From Chondrus crispus (taxonomy: Eukaryota > Rhodophyta > Florideophyceae > Gigartinales > Gigartinaceae), in contig NW_005178985.1 in NCBI RefSeq assembly GCF_000350225.1, forward strand, positions 1-64,000: a DNA stretch of 64,000 nucleotides, given 5' to 3'. Under the pieces are notes generated by a model. The model ran no database searches. It saw nothing but the letters and a program-made list of their open reading frames with translations, and was not told the DNA's origin. The translations under genes were made by a program, and so were the position numbers. Positions 1 through 10,495 of this stretch are shown in pieces. Position 1 is the first letter of the stretch; each line of letters begins with the position of its first letter.

Positions 1-810
1 AACGGGCAGGTCGAGCGATACAACCGGACCATCGCTTCGATGTTACGCAATTACGTCGGCGAACATCAGGACGACTGGGACGTGTACGTGGGGCCGCTCA
101 CGTACGCGTACAACTCCCACGTACATCGTACGACGAGTACCACGCCCTTCGAGCTCGTCCTCAGCCGACCCCCGCCGGAGTTCTCTCTACGTAGAGCCGA
201 CGGTGATGCGCCCCCGTCCGATAGGGGCAACGCGCGCGCTGAATTCCTCAAGACGTTGGACGACACGATCCAGAAGGCGTACGGGAGCCTGCGCCGGACG
301 CAGGCTCGGTACAAGCGCGACTTCGATAAGCGCGTCAGACGGCTCAACGCACGTATCAAGCCAGGTAATCACGTCTACCTGAACCCCACCGATGGGGCAA
401 AGACGTCTAACAAACTCGCGTCGCCCGCCGTCGGGCCATACCGGGTACTCGCCAACGACCGGCGAACCATCACGATCGATCGTGATGGTGTCACCGAGCG
501 CGTCTCCGCAGACCGCTGCGTGTACGCGCCGCCACCGACGGGCGCGCCACGGGCGAGTACAACAACCCCAAGTGACCTTGCCGACAAGGTCACCGAGGGC
601 ACGCAGTATGCCGTGGAACGATTACTCCGGCATCGAGGCATGGAGGACGGTACTATCGAGTTCCTCATCAAGTGGGCGGATTACGACACGCCCACATGGA
701 CCGCCCGGACTCACGTTCCGGAGGAGTTGGTGTCTCGTTACGCCCAACGCCTCCGGAGACGCACCGGCAGGAACCTCACGTCTGACGTGAACGCGGACGT
801 TCACGCTTGA
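1..810 (+). CDS. Ty3/Gypsy element D pol, 3' end: integrase C-terminus plus chromodomain (5' end outside window)
   Basis: The frame is open from base 1, so this is the end of a polyprotein that starts before the window. The first residues, NGQVERYNRT, are the block around the catalytic Glu of the retroviral-type integrase core; the two catalytic Asp lie outside. The usual Gypsy integrase C-terminus follows (WDVYVGPLTYAYNSHVH, then TPFELVLSRPPP), and a basic stretch of the GPY/F type (KPGNHVYLNPTDG, VGPYRVL). The last 65 residues, about 195 to 255, look like a chromodomain (YAVERLLRHRG, FLIKWADYDTPTWT), which marks the chromovirus branch and would steer integration to particular chromatin. The reading frame has no break. 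Identity is firm; the activity of the whole element cannot be judged. Confidence 0.93.
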   Translation, partial: NGQVERYNRTIASMLRNYVGEHQDDWDVYVGPLTYAYNSHVHRTTSTTPFELVLSRPPPEFSLRRADGDAPPSDRGNARAEFLKTLDDTIQKAYGSLRRTQARYKRDFDKRVRRLNARIKPGNHVYLNPTDGAKTSNKLASPAVGPYRVLANDRRTITIDRDGVTERVSADRCVYAPPPTGAPRASTTTPSDLADKVTEGTQYAVERLLRHRGMEDGTIEFLIKWADYDTPTWTARTHVPEELVSRYAQRLRRRTGRNLTSDVNADVHA

Positions 811-2329
811 GAGGGGGGCCCTCAACCGCTTCGTTACGGTTGACGTGAGGACCGCACAGAAGTCAAGCCGTATTTGACTTCCGAAACCCAAGGACACACG
901 ACGTAAAGGCGAGGCAATACGGACTGCCAGCGAGGATCTCGACCCCGCAGCGAACGACGATACGAGGACGCAGAGCTCGAAGGGAAGTCGAATACCCCTT
1001 CCGGAGCTGAAAGGTCGGACACTCACCCCCCGAACAGGGTCACCGGACGTTCCGTTAAGTCCGATCACCGCGGCGAGGGGAGGTCCGACGACTGAGGCAA
1101 CCCCAGCGGAATCACGGGAGTCCCTGGCTTGATAGGACGCAATGGCTGAAGAAAGCGGTACCGCGTAACGTATCCCACGCTGGAGGTTCGTAACGCAGTT
1201 GGAGGCTGGGAGGCGATCGCCTCCATACGGCACACCAGCCCCAGAACGCAGGAGGAGCTAGGCAAGATAAGGAGTTGCAAATTGCTGAGAAGAGCTGCAA
1301 CGCGTGGGCGTAGAGACCGAGAGTCACTGTGGCTCGCGAGGATAGGGGTCCCGGATGCGACACCGAGCCACTCCGCCAACGGCTAATACGCGAAAATTGG
1401 GGCAAGGAGAAATTACACTGTCGTATCCCCAACCCGGTCTCGGCAGCACCGGCGGTCGAGGTGTGAGAAAATGGAAAAATATGGACTCTTGGCGTACAGT
1501 GCGGCAATTCCGCACAGCGCACCGTTCACTCGGTGCCAATATGCCAGCGCCGGAACGGGGAAAATTAACGGAAATTTATTAGTGAAAGAAATGGGCAACT
1601 CACGTGAGCGAACGTACGCACGTTGGCACGCGAGACACAGCATGCCCCGACCCGACCCTTCAGACGGACAGCCCAGCACACGGGGGAGACACACCCCGCA
1701 GAGGCGCCAACGAAGCCGCGCTCCGAACGCGCAGCTTCCCGGCGGCACCGTACGAGATCGGCCGCCGAAAAGCGACGCCGTCGACACAGGCATCCTACCC
1801 GGACATCAAAAATTTTGGGTGGTGAAAATCGCCTTGGCCAGACGCGCAGCACGGATCGCACGTGCACGGGGCGGCGCGCGTGTCGTACGCTCGACCCGCA
1901 ATGACGGGAAAGATACAAATCATCTCCTCTGGCTGAATGCGAACGCGACGTCGCGTTGCTCACTACAACGGATCGAGGAAGGCGTCCTTTTCGGGTACGG
2001 GATACGTGTGCTGCCGCTCGTGAGGCGACTGGCAGGGCCGTCGCTGGGATATCGGAGATTCGAGTCCGCCTTGTCCGACCGAAAGACAAGGAGAGGAAGC
2101 CGTCGTCAGGGGGAAGAAGGGATGTCGCGCGACACACCGACTTTGCACTTCGTACACCCTCACCGCCTACAACCCCCGGCGCCGACAAGGCCGGCATAAG
2201 CACGAGGTCCCCGCGACGTGAGCGTCCCCGGGCTGATCGCAAATACATGTCCAACAGGCTGTCCGACACGGCCTCGGGCTCGTCGTCGATCTCATATCCC
2301 CCCTCCCCGCGCACGTTCGTCGACGCCGC

Positions 2330-3375
2330 GCGCTTGTGCCCTCGCCCCGATGGCGAGGGGGCGCGCTGAAGGAGACGAAGTCCGCGCGCTTGTGCCCTCG
2401 CCCCGATGGCGAGGGGGGCGCGCTGAAGGAGGCGAATGCCACGCGCTCGCGCACCCGCCGCCCGGAAGGCGAGGGGCGCGAAAGATAAGGAGAGGCGCCG
2501 CGCGAGAAGACGAATTCCTCGTGCTGTACCCGCGCGCTGCGCCCTCGCCTCAGACGGAGAGGGACGCCAAGGAAGAGGACCGCCGCACGCGCCCTCGCAA
2601 CCGATAACGAAGGGCGCTGGGTAAAGAAATTTGCCGAGGGCTCGCGCTCCCACCACAGACGGCGAGAGACGCGAGCAAAGAAGAAGACGTACGTCGACGC
2701 GTCCGCCCCCTCGCCCCGATGGCGAGAGGCGCGAGCGACGAAAAAGACGAACGGCGCACGCGCAGCGCCCTGCCACCGATGGCGGACGTCGCGCGATGAA
2801 GAAAACGTACGGCGCACGCGCAGCGCCCCCGCCACCGATGGCGGACGACGCGCAAAGAAGAATAAGTACGTCCACGCATTCACGCCCTCGCCCCGATGGC
2901 GAGGACCGCCGCACCGCAGCGCGAAGGTCGCGAGCCGTGCCCTCGCCATCGGCGGCGAGGGCCGCCAAACATAAGGAACGTCGCCGTGCGTCGTCGGGCG
3001 CCCCTGCCCTCGCCGCCGACGGCGAGAGGCCTCAAGGAGCATACGGGCCCTCGCGCGCCCCTGCCCTCGCCACCGACGGCGAGAGGCCTCAAGAAGGACG
3101 ACCGTCGCGCGTGCCCTCGCCCCGAACGGCGAGGGACGCGCGAGACGAAGACAACGCGCCGTGCTCCGCCCCGGACGACGAAGGGGCGGGACGTGAAGAC
3201 AGACGTTCGCTGCGCCGCGCGCCCTCAGCCCGAATGGCGAGGGACGTGATAGATAAGAGCGTTCGTTGTGCGCTAGGCCCTCGCTACCGATGGCGAGAGG
3301 CCTCAAGGAGAATATGAGTTCGCGCGCGCCCCTGCCCTCGCTACCGGATGGCGAAGAGGGACGAGGGGAACGCGA
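2330..3375. repeat. Array of about 17 degenerate GC-rich hairpin units
   Basis: Units of roughly 55-65 bp repeat head to tail. Each holds an inverted repeat of the form CCCTCGCC, 4-6 nt, GGCGAGRG, most often with a CCGATGGC-type centre, followed by a GC-rich then purine-rich spacer (GCGCGA... AAGAAGACG). Good copies begin near 2338, 2394, 2706, 2884, 2939, 3006, 3063, 3114 and 3282; others are degraded (for example near 2540, 2592, 2767 and 2827). The sequence can fold on either strand. The spacers differ in sequence and length and the repeats are far from identical, so this is not a CRISPR array. No coding role is apparent. Confidence 0.8.
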
Positions 3376-4180
3376 TCTGCCATCGCCCCTTCCTCCTCCG
3401 CTTTGAGGAAAGCACAGGCGGGCGTGCTGTGTCACGCCGATGACAAAGGGGAATTAGAAGCAACGAACAGACTCGAAGAAACGCGTCACGATGGAAGCAA
3501 TGTTTACTGTGTCGTCCTCGACGACGTAAGGGAAGAAGGGCACCGCGCGGTTGACGACCAGACCGCGCGGTCAGCGACTGGCATTGTTCGAGGGCCCGCG
3601 AGACCCCGAAGCATGTTTATCCGGGGGACAATACCCCGGATGCCGAGGTGTCTCGGTGTCCAGTTCGGCGAGGCTAGGCATGAAGACATGCGGCGTGCCC
3701 TCCCCATTGACGGTAGACGGAAGGGGTAGCCGGGCGAAACGAAAGGACCGGCCTGGATGGCCCCTCACCGGGGGCCACCAGTTCCAAGGACACGGTCGTG
3801 GACCGCGAGCGGGACTTCTGGAAACCCGGCGGAGGGAGCGGACCCGCTTGGGCCAGGACGACGCCACCCCCACGCGGTCCGGATGACGCACTTGGGAGTC
3901 CGAGCCCGCTCGAAGGCGGGGTCCCGACGGCCACCGCCTCCGCCATAGTTGGCTTCACGACGCCCGGGGGTGACTGCCGGAGAGGAATAGACCGCGGGTC
4001 GGCCATGCTGACACGGGCGGTGACGCGAGAGGGGACGACCAAATGGCGCTGTCAAGGACGAAGTGGGACAGTGCGCAAAGGGGGGGGGAAATTCGTATAC
4101 CAGGTCGGATCTGCTCGGGGTTCAGGGAGTGGGACGGACAGGTTCTGCAAGCCTCAGGAGTGAACGCGGACGTTCACTCT

Positions 4181-4191
4181 TGAGGGGGGGG
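4181..4191 (+). promoter_or_regulatory. Polypurine tract of element D
   Basis: A G-rich purine tract (TTGAGGGGGGGG) stands immediately before a sequence starting TGATGTGG, the expected layout of plus-strand priming site and 3' LTR. A near-identical tract lies at 810-818, directly after the pol stop codon. Confidence 0.6.
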
Positions 4192-4755
4192 TGATGTGGT
4201 ATAACCCCAAACGCAAATTAGATTAGGATTGGATCAGGGACAGTAAGGCAACGAGCCTTACAGCCATGCGCGCACACACGTGTCCTCCACGTGTACGGGA
4301 CGTGTACTACACGTGGACTGTCAGCCCCGCCGGCTGACAGCGCTACAGTGTCGGTAGACCGGCACTACTGTAGAGTTATGATAGATTACGATGTACATTA
4401 AATATGAGCGGACCGCCGGCGGTGGAGGACGACAAGCACGGACTTGTCAAGGATCCTCCACCTTGGTCCGCCCGCTTACTTTTAGGTACTTCCGTCCGTT
4501 TTACCTAGAAGTAGCACCGCGCGCGGGTTGAGGACGCGCGTAGCACGCCCACGAGCCGGCTCCGCCTCCGCCCGTCGGTACTGGATCGTCACCCAGTACC
4601 GCTCCGGGGCGTCGAGGCGTAGAACCGCTCGCGCGTGCGCGCGTCCTCCCCGATCCCGCTCTACCACCGCTACCTCGAGCCCGTGCTCGGTACCGTGGGT
4701 GGGCCGAGCTTCTGTCTTCCCGCCGATCGGGGTCTTTCCGAACTGTCAGTACTCA
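4192..4755 (+). mobile_element. LTR sequence of element D (start supported, end uncertain)
   Basis: The left edge is set by the polypurine tract and the TG start. The second LTR lies outside the window, so the right edge cannot be fixed by comparison. The chosen right edge (CAGTACTCA at 4747-4755) is where a C-tract, the complement of a polypurine tract, begins; it may instead be the 3' LTR boundary of minus-strand element E. The segment holds several CACGTG-type boxes (about 4278-4312), an inverted repeat around 4350-4376 (ACAGTG/CACT with CTGTAG) and a nested hairpin at 4408-4471 (GCGGACC, GGTGGAGGA and GACAAG pairing with CTTGTC, TCCTCCACC and GGTCCGC). Confidence 0.4.
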
Positions 4756-4788
4756 CCCCCCTCGTCGTTGGGGGTGATTATACTACAG

Positions 4789-5514
4789 ATGCTGTACTAC
4801 TTGGCGGACGGAAACTACCCGGAGTGGTCCGATCAGCTACATGCGCTGTTAGAAATCCACGACAAGGTGGACTACCCGCGCGTACCTTACGGTCAAGGTC
4901 ATCATTACGACCGTACTGATCGGGCGAACGCATCGCCGGGGAGGCGCGAGGACGTCGGAGGGCCGGGGTCCGGAAATTGGATCCGGTTTGATCCGGTGAC
5001 TTTTAAAAGTCTACAGCCCGAACTGATACGCAGCCAGGCAGAGCCGGTGACAACGGCTACCGATGAGCCCCCTACCCTTGAAGGCGGTCTTGGCTCGGGA
5101 GGGACTCAGGTTGCGTCGGCACCGGCTGAAGTACCGTTGCGCGGGGGAGGTCCGGTTGAAGTGCCTGGCGACGGACCGCCGTCGCCCGGAGAGGGATCAA
5201 CGGCACGGCGTAGGCTGTTTGTCGAGTTGGGCGTCTCGGAGGACGAGTTAACGAAATTAGTACATTACGCCGAATTTGTGGCGGGGGTGAAGCGCTTTAA
5301 AGCGGGGGCAGATGCGGGCTCTTACGCGTCTCGGACGGATACCCCGATGTTGGGGGAGGTGCCGAGTGTGGGGGTTGTGCCGCCCGTGACGCCGCCTCCC
5401 GTAGCGACGGAGACCGAAGGAGACCCGGTCGATTCCGACTCGGGATCGGTTCCTTCGAATGCCCCGGCGGCGCTGGTGGCGGGGGTAGAGGATGACCTTG
5501 CCGACTACGAATAG
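4789..5514 (+). CDS. Antisense ORF behind pol of Gypsy element E, unknown function
   Basis: The ORF has 241 codons from the first ATG. It lies on the plus strand, so it is antisense to the minus-strand Gypsy pol that ends at 5714. The first 60 residues are fairly ordered (YYLADGNYPEWSDQLHALLE). The middle is Pro, Gly and Glu rich. A short helical part follows near residues 140-170 (LFVELGVSEDELTKLVHYAE), and the tail is acidic (VEDDLADYE). No family is recognised. Its position between pol and LTR on the opposite strand is the same as the much longer antisense ORF of element B; sequence homology between the two is not visible by eye. It could be an accessory gene of the element or a chance frame in GC-rich DNA. 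Confidence 0.4.
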   Translation: MLYYLADGNYPEWSDQLHALLEIHDKVDYPRVPYGQGHHYDRTDRANASPGRREDVGGPGSGNWIRFDPVTFKSLQPELIRSQAEPVTTATDEPPTLEGGLGSGGTQVASAPAEVPLRGGGPVEVPGDGPPSPGEGSTARRRLFVELGVSEDELTKLVHYAEFVAGVKRFKAGADAGSYASRTDTPMLGEVPSVGVVPPVTPPPVATETEGDPVDSDSGSVPSNAPAALVAGVEDDLADYE

Positions 5515-5713
5515 TCGGAGGAAGAGCGGGTGTGCGTCCTCTTAAAGGAGCACCCCGAGGTTACGACTAGCACGCGTGTAGCAACCGAGAAGGGATTTGG
5601 CGATAGACGTAAAACGGGTCCCCTTTGCATATCGATCGCTATAGGCGGGCGCCTCGTACCGGGCGGAGCGGCCATGCGTTGTCTCGTGAGTGTCAGCAGG
5701 GACATGCCGGGGG

Positions 5714-8700
5714 TCACCTGAGACGGACGCCTGGTACGACGCGGAGGGTTCCCCCGGGACGCCGATCATACTCCCTCGGAGATGCCCGTTCCGCCCGCCT
5801 ACGTATAGTCCGTGACGGGTTCAGGGGAGGGAGTCCCTCCTTGGATACGGATCCTTCGCCTACAGTGGCGGTTCTCCTACTCAGTTCGGAAATGACCCGT
5901 GCGTGCGTGCCGTCTCGGAGAGCGTGCAGTAATCCCGATGCAGAAGGGCTCCCTTTGGGCTGGATAATTGCTTTCGACCTTGAAGGTCTTGTTGCTTTCG
6001 CGCCATGCGTCGCGTTTTCGATCTTGCTCTTATCGCGGGTAGTGTCTTGGTCCTCAGGTTCTGTTGACTTTGGCGGAGATATATCCGGGTTACCTGTGTC
6101 GAGGTCGTCTCTCATCGGGCGGGGAGGTGCCCCGGCAGGGAGGAAGGTAGAAGCGTCGCCGTTGGCCGGCGTAGGTGACGAGGGTTCGGCGTCGGCGGGT
6201 ATGGTCCGTAGAGGGGGAGCCTTCACAATGCGGTCTCTCGAGACTGTATATTTCAGGCCTGTTGTCCGGACAATGGTCACGGTATGCTCGTCGAGCGCCA
6301 CCACCGGGAACGGGCCTTCCGTCCGTGGGGCTAACTTGTTATTGACCCGGTCCTTATCCGTCTTCTCATCCACTCGCAGGGATGTCTCTCCCTCGATGAG
6401 GACTTGATCACGAACCGAATATTGTGGTGTCGGCGTCCGTAATCTCCTATCGAAGTCGCATTTATATCGGTCCTGACCCGCGAGTAGCGTGTCGCGGGCT
6501 GTTGACATGAGCCGGCGTAACCACGTTAAGAAACGGAGCTTGTACTGCGTCCGCGAGACATCCTGTTCCAGTGTAGAGGTTTGTTGGATGGAAAGCGGCG
6601 ACGGCGTCGGGATAACACAAGATCAAACGGCTTCATGCCGATCATGCGAGTCACGATACAATTGTAACCGTAGGTTAGCGCGTCCGTGAACTGGTCCCAA
6701 TCGCGTTGGTTGTCGGCTAGGTAGTGCCGTAGTGAGGACACCAGGGTGCGGTTGAACCTCTCCACTTGTCCATTAACTTGTGGGTGATAAGCTGTGGTTA
6801 ACATGCTTTCGACGCGGAGGATTTTGCACACGGCAAGGAAGAACTTTGACGTGAATTGACTCCCACTGTCAGAGAATAGCTTCACTGGGGCTCCGTATAC
6901 GAAGACCCAGTGTGTGACGAACGCCTGAGCAACTGTCTCGGGGTAATTCTCTTAAGCGGCACCGTTCGGGTCAGCTTTGAGTAACAATCAGATATGACCA
7001 AGAGGTATCGATTGCCTCTTGGCGTTCTGGGGATTTCGCCTAGGATGTCAATGGCGATACACTCCAAGGGTCCAATCGGAGGGAACGATTTCAACTTCGC
7101 GTTGTGCTTACGCAGTTTAATGCGAGCTTTCGCACAGTCGGAGCACCTTCTGACTGTGGCGTATGCGTCGACGGACATACTCGGCCAGCAATACCGTTGT
7201 CTAAATGTGTAGAACAGCCGCCTGCCTCCGGGATGTCCCGAGGCGGCGGGGTAATGCGCCATATACAACACTCGCTCGCGCAGAGTGGTTGGTACGAAGA
7301 TTTGCTCAACACCGTCAAGGTGCGCTTTCCGACAAAGTACCCGTTCCTTGTTCATGAAGAACTTGGAAAGGCGAGTTTGGGCCACACCCTCCCCCTTCTT
7401 AAGATGGGAAGCGATCTCCTTACAGAATGGCTCGGAGCGTTGAGCGAGTACCATCTCGTCGTGTGTAATTGCGGCCTTGGAAGCCGGAGGGGCGAGGGCG
7501 AAGCATCCGTCGTGAATGTCGTCGTCCCACTCCTCGGATTCCACTTCCAGCTTGTCTTCGTGAAACTCCATAACGGAGAAACACGGTATTTCTTCGTCGA
7601 TGGGGACGGTTGTGCCCCCTCTAGACGGTATTCGACTGAGGGCGTCGGCGAGACAATTCTTGATGCCCTTCACGTACGTGATGTCGAAGTCAAACTCGGC
7701 TAGGCGCAAGCGCCACCGTGCTAGACGCCCGCTTGCGTCGGCGAGATTCATTAACCAACGGAGGGAATGATGGTCGGTATTAACCGTGAATCGCTCTCGT
7801 TCCAAGTATGGACGCAGCGTCTGAATTGCCCATACAATGGCCAAACATTCTTTCTCCGTCGTGGAGTAATTCCTTTCCGCCGACGAGAGCGTTCGCGACC
7901 AGAACCCGACAGGGTATCTGTTACCATCCTCGTGTTGCTGCAATAACGTGCAACCGAGTTGGGCGTCGGATGCATCCGTGTCGAGGGAATACGGTATTCC
8001 CAGTCGCGGTAGTTGCAAGATCGGCGGGGAAATCAGGCAAGTCTTCAGAGCTTCGAAGGAGGACCTGCTGTCTTCGTCCAGTTCGGGGAGGCGATCGGGC
8101 TCCCCCTTCTTGAGCATGGACGTTAATGGCGCCGCAATCTTGGCGAAGTGGTGCACAAAACGTCGGTACACGGTACACATACCCAGAAACGAGCGAAGCT
8201 CGGTCTGGGTTCGTGGCGGCTTGGCCTCGGCCAAAGCCGAGACGTTCTTCGGGTGGACATGAAGTTCCCCGGGTCGAATGATGTGACCCAGGTACTCCAC
8301 GGAGTCCCGAAAGAATTTACACTTGTTCAATTTCAGTGATAACCCCTCTTGTTATAGAGCAGAGAGAATAACCTTGACATCCTTGAGATGAGTTTCATAA
8401 TCCTTCGAGAATATGACAATGTCATCTAGATAGATGAGGCAGCTCTTCCATCTGTATCCGGAGAGGAGATGTCCAACATCCGTTGTAATGTGGAGGGCGC
8501 GTTCATTAGCTCTAACGGCATTCGGTTAAATTGATAAGTACCGGCATGACACGTGAACGTGGTTTTTGGGCGGTCTTCTTCGGCAAAGAGGATTTTGCCA
8601 ATAACACGAGTTACAATCTAGAGTTGTGAACACGTTCGCCTCGCCGAGCAAGTCCAGGCACTCGTCCATCCGAGGAATCTGGTAAGTGTCCCGTACTGTC

Positions 8701-8781
8701 ATCGCGTTCAAACGTCTGTAGTCGACGCAGAAACGGAGTGATCCATCCGGTTTGGGGATCATCCCCAAACCGGATGGATCA
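5714..8781 (-). pseudogene. Decayed Ty3/Gypsy element E pol (RT, RNase H, integrase)
   Basis: Read from right to left, homology starts abruptly at the reverse transcriptase motif PKPDGSLRFCVDYRRLN (near 8765), with gag, protease and the RT fingers missing. The RT palm YLDD is recognisable around 8425-8437 in another frame. RNase H (LDTDASDAQLGCTLLQ, RTLSSAERNYSTTEKECLA) and the HHCC finger of integrase (HYPAASGHPGG, YCWPSMSVDAYATVRRCSDCAKA) follow, then the core (SDSGSQFTSKF, NGQVERFNRT). A C-terminal portion of about 260 residues ends at 5714. At least four frame breaks (near 8526-8330, 6950, 6890 and 6510-6590) rule out a working protein. I see no chromodomain. The fragment is cut at its 5' side by the palindrome at 8739-8781. 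Confidence 0.88.
8739..8781. repeat. Perfect 43-bp palindrome at the Gypsy E/Helitron junction
   Basis: The two arms of 21 bp (8739-8759 and 8761-8781) are exact inverse complements around one base. The left arm is the PKPDGS codons of Gypsy E read on the minus strand. The right arm repeats those bases inverted and leads straight into Helitron coding sequence (YDTV, then FPYGQDGWHPEL). It therefore looks like a fold-back copy made at the breakpoint. Confidence 0.9.
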
Positions 8782-10480
8782 GAAGAGTATGATACTGTTT
8801 CCTTATGGGCAGGATGGGTGGCATCCGGAGCTGAGACTTCCGCCCAGTGCTGCTTCTGCAACATGCAGTACTGCTCCCCGTGGGCGCAAAGTAACACCTT
8901 CGATGTTCTACACATGGAGACTCTTCCAGAGGGCGTGGAAGTTTAGCACGATTTTCCACGCACGCAGACTCTTTCACCAGTACTTGGTCGACCAGTACTG
9001 CAAAATTGAGGCTGAGAGGCTATCGTATCTGCGGTACAATCAACAAGCGCTACGCGCATCCGATTACACCTCTCTGCCAGAGTCTATTGGTGATTCCGGG
9101 CGTGGTGAAGATGTGGCTGATGCTGTGTGTGCTGACCGATAGTTCATACTGCCTTCTACTCACATTGGGGGCGGTAGATACATGAGACAGCAGATGCATG
9201 ACAACATTGCTATATCGAATAAGGTTGGGCAACCTGATATCTTCCTGACGGTCATCTGCAATCCTAACTGGCCTGACATAGGTCGAGCTCTCCTTGGAGA
9301 CCAGATGACTCAAGATAGGCCCGATCTTTGTGGTCGCATGTTCCGACTCAAGCTTGATGCTTTGATGTCGTATGTCATTGAAAGAAAGCTCTTTGGAACA
9401 GTTGTCGCACATGTCCGTAAGATAGAGTTTCAGTAGCGAGGTCTGCTGCGTGCCACGTCATATTCTTTCTGGATGAGAGATCAAAACATGATCTTCGGAC
9501 ACCAGCCAATGTCAACAGCATTATCTCTGCCGAGATCCCGCCTTCTTCTGAGTCGGAACTGCACGAATTGGTCTTGAAACACATGGTTAATACCCCTTGC
9601 GGTTCTCAAAACAGACAAGCTACGTGCATGAATGAACTGTTCGGCAGAAAGCGCTTCCCGAAGGACTTTAGCAGTGAGACTGGTCAATCTGAGAATGAAT
9701 ACTACATCACGTACAGAGGAGGAAACCCACTGAAGGTGGCGTGTCTGTACAGAGGCATATAGGATTGGTAGAGCTCATCGAACGGTTACTCTTGACAACT
9801 CCTGGGTTGTCCCACACAGCCCGAAGCTGCTCCGACTGTTTTCTTGCCGTATCATTGTCGAATTGTGCGTGTCTCGCGTTGGTGGAATCAAGTATCTCTT
9901 CAAGTATTTGTGCAAGGGATTGGACAGAGTAACAATAGAGATTATTGCTGAGTACGAACGGTACGATGAGATCAGTAATTTTCAGGATGCGAGATATATG
10001 TCTGCATCCGAGGCTGTTTGGAGAATATTGCGGTTTGACATTGTTGATCGCAACCCGAATGTAATGAGACTCGATGTTCACCTCGAGAACCACCACACAG
10101 TAGTTTTTGAAGAGGGACGAGAGCGGGAGACCTCAGCCCGTAACAGACTGGGGAAAAAGCCGGCGGAGTGGTTCAAGGCCAATGAAAATTATCCGGGAGC
10201 ACGACATATTAAATATGACGACTTTCCTAGATACTTCATTTGGAACAGATCCACAAAGACTTGGAAGCCATGCACAAATATCAGGAGGACAAAACCTCAA
10301 GAAGAGAACGAACTCTTCAACTTTAGTGGACCTGGGTCGATTGTCATTGGTCGCATCTACACAGTCAGTCCACGAGAGGGCGAGAGGTACTTTCTCCGTT
10401 TGCTTCTCACGCAAGTACCAGGGACTATTTCTTTCCGGAATCTGCGCACCGTCGATAGTGTAGAGTGTGCCAGTTTCTGA
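8782..10480 (+). pseudogene. Helitron N-terminal and Rep (HUH nuclease) part
   Basis: Recognisable blocks are FPYGQDGWHPELRL and KVTPSMFYTWRLFQR near 8800-8940; RRLFHQYLVDQYCKIEAERL near 8961-9020; QPDIFLTVICNPNWPDI and QDRPDLCGRMFRLKLDAL near 9230-9370; then VVAHVRKIEFQ and a stop at 9434-9436. The HUH site expected next (GLPHAH type) is destroyed: the bases at 9440-9460 read GLLRATSY or, in another frame, AACHVIFF. Further blocks follow, including an AEIPPSSESELHELVLKHMV stretch around 9529-9588. The ORF at 9863-10480 has the KYLFKYLCKG and EIIAEYERYDEIS blocks of the Rep C-terminal part. Several stops and frameshifts make it a pseudogene. Confidence 0.85.
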
Positions 10481-10495
10481 GAGGCCTGCTGTAAG

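Larger units (their letters stand above)
811..4191 (+). other. Long non-coding tail of element D between pol and 3' LTR
   Basis: About 3.4 kb with no ORF that resembles a known protein. It starts and ends with nearly the same 33 bp: the hairpin GTGAACG-CGGA-CGTTCAC followed by a purine tract occurs at 787-819 (overlapping the pol stop) and again at 4160-4190, just before the LTR. This suggests the tail was inserted into, or duplicated with, the original polypurine tract. The central part (2330-3375) is a hairpin array listed separately. Long antisense frames across the array are by-products of its GC-rich repeats. Confidence 0.6.

Noticed and set aside
2330-3375. CRISPR array
   Set aside because: Repeats are imperfect, spacing varies, the repeats themselves are hairpins with similar spacers, and the setting is a eukaryotic retroelement.
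1565-3435. Long minus-strand frames (467 and 422 codons) and plus-strand frames over the hairpin array
   Set aside because: They are Arg, Pro and Ser rich translations of GC-rich repeats in several frames at once, with no recognisable domain.
9863-10480. Independent host gene
   Set aside because: It is the C-terminal Rep block of the Helitron and lies in order with its other blocks.
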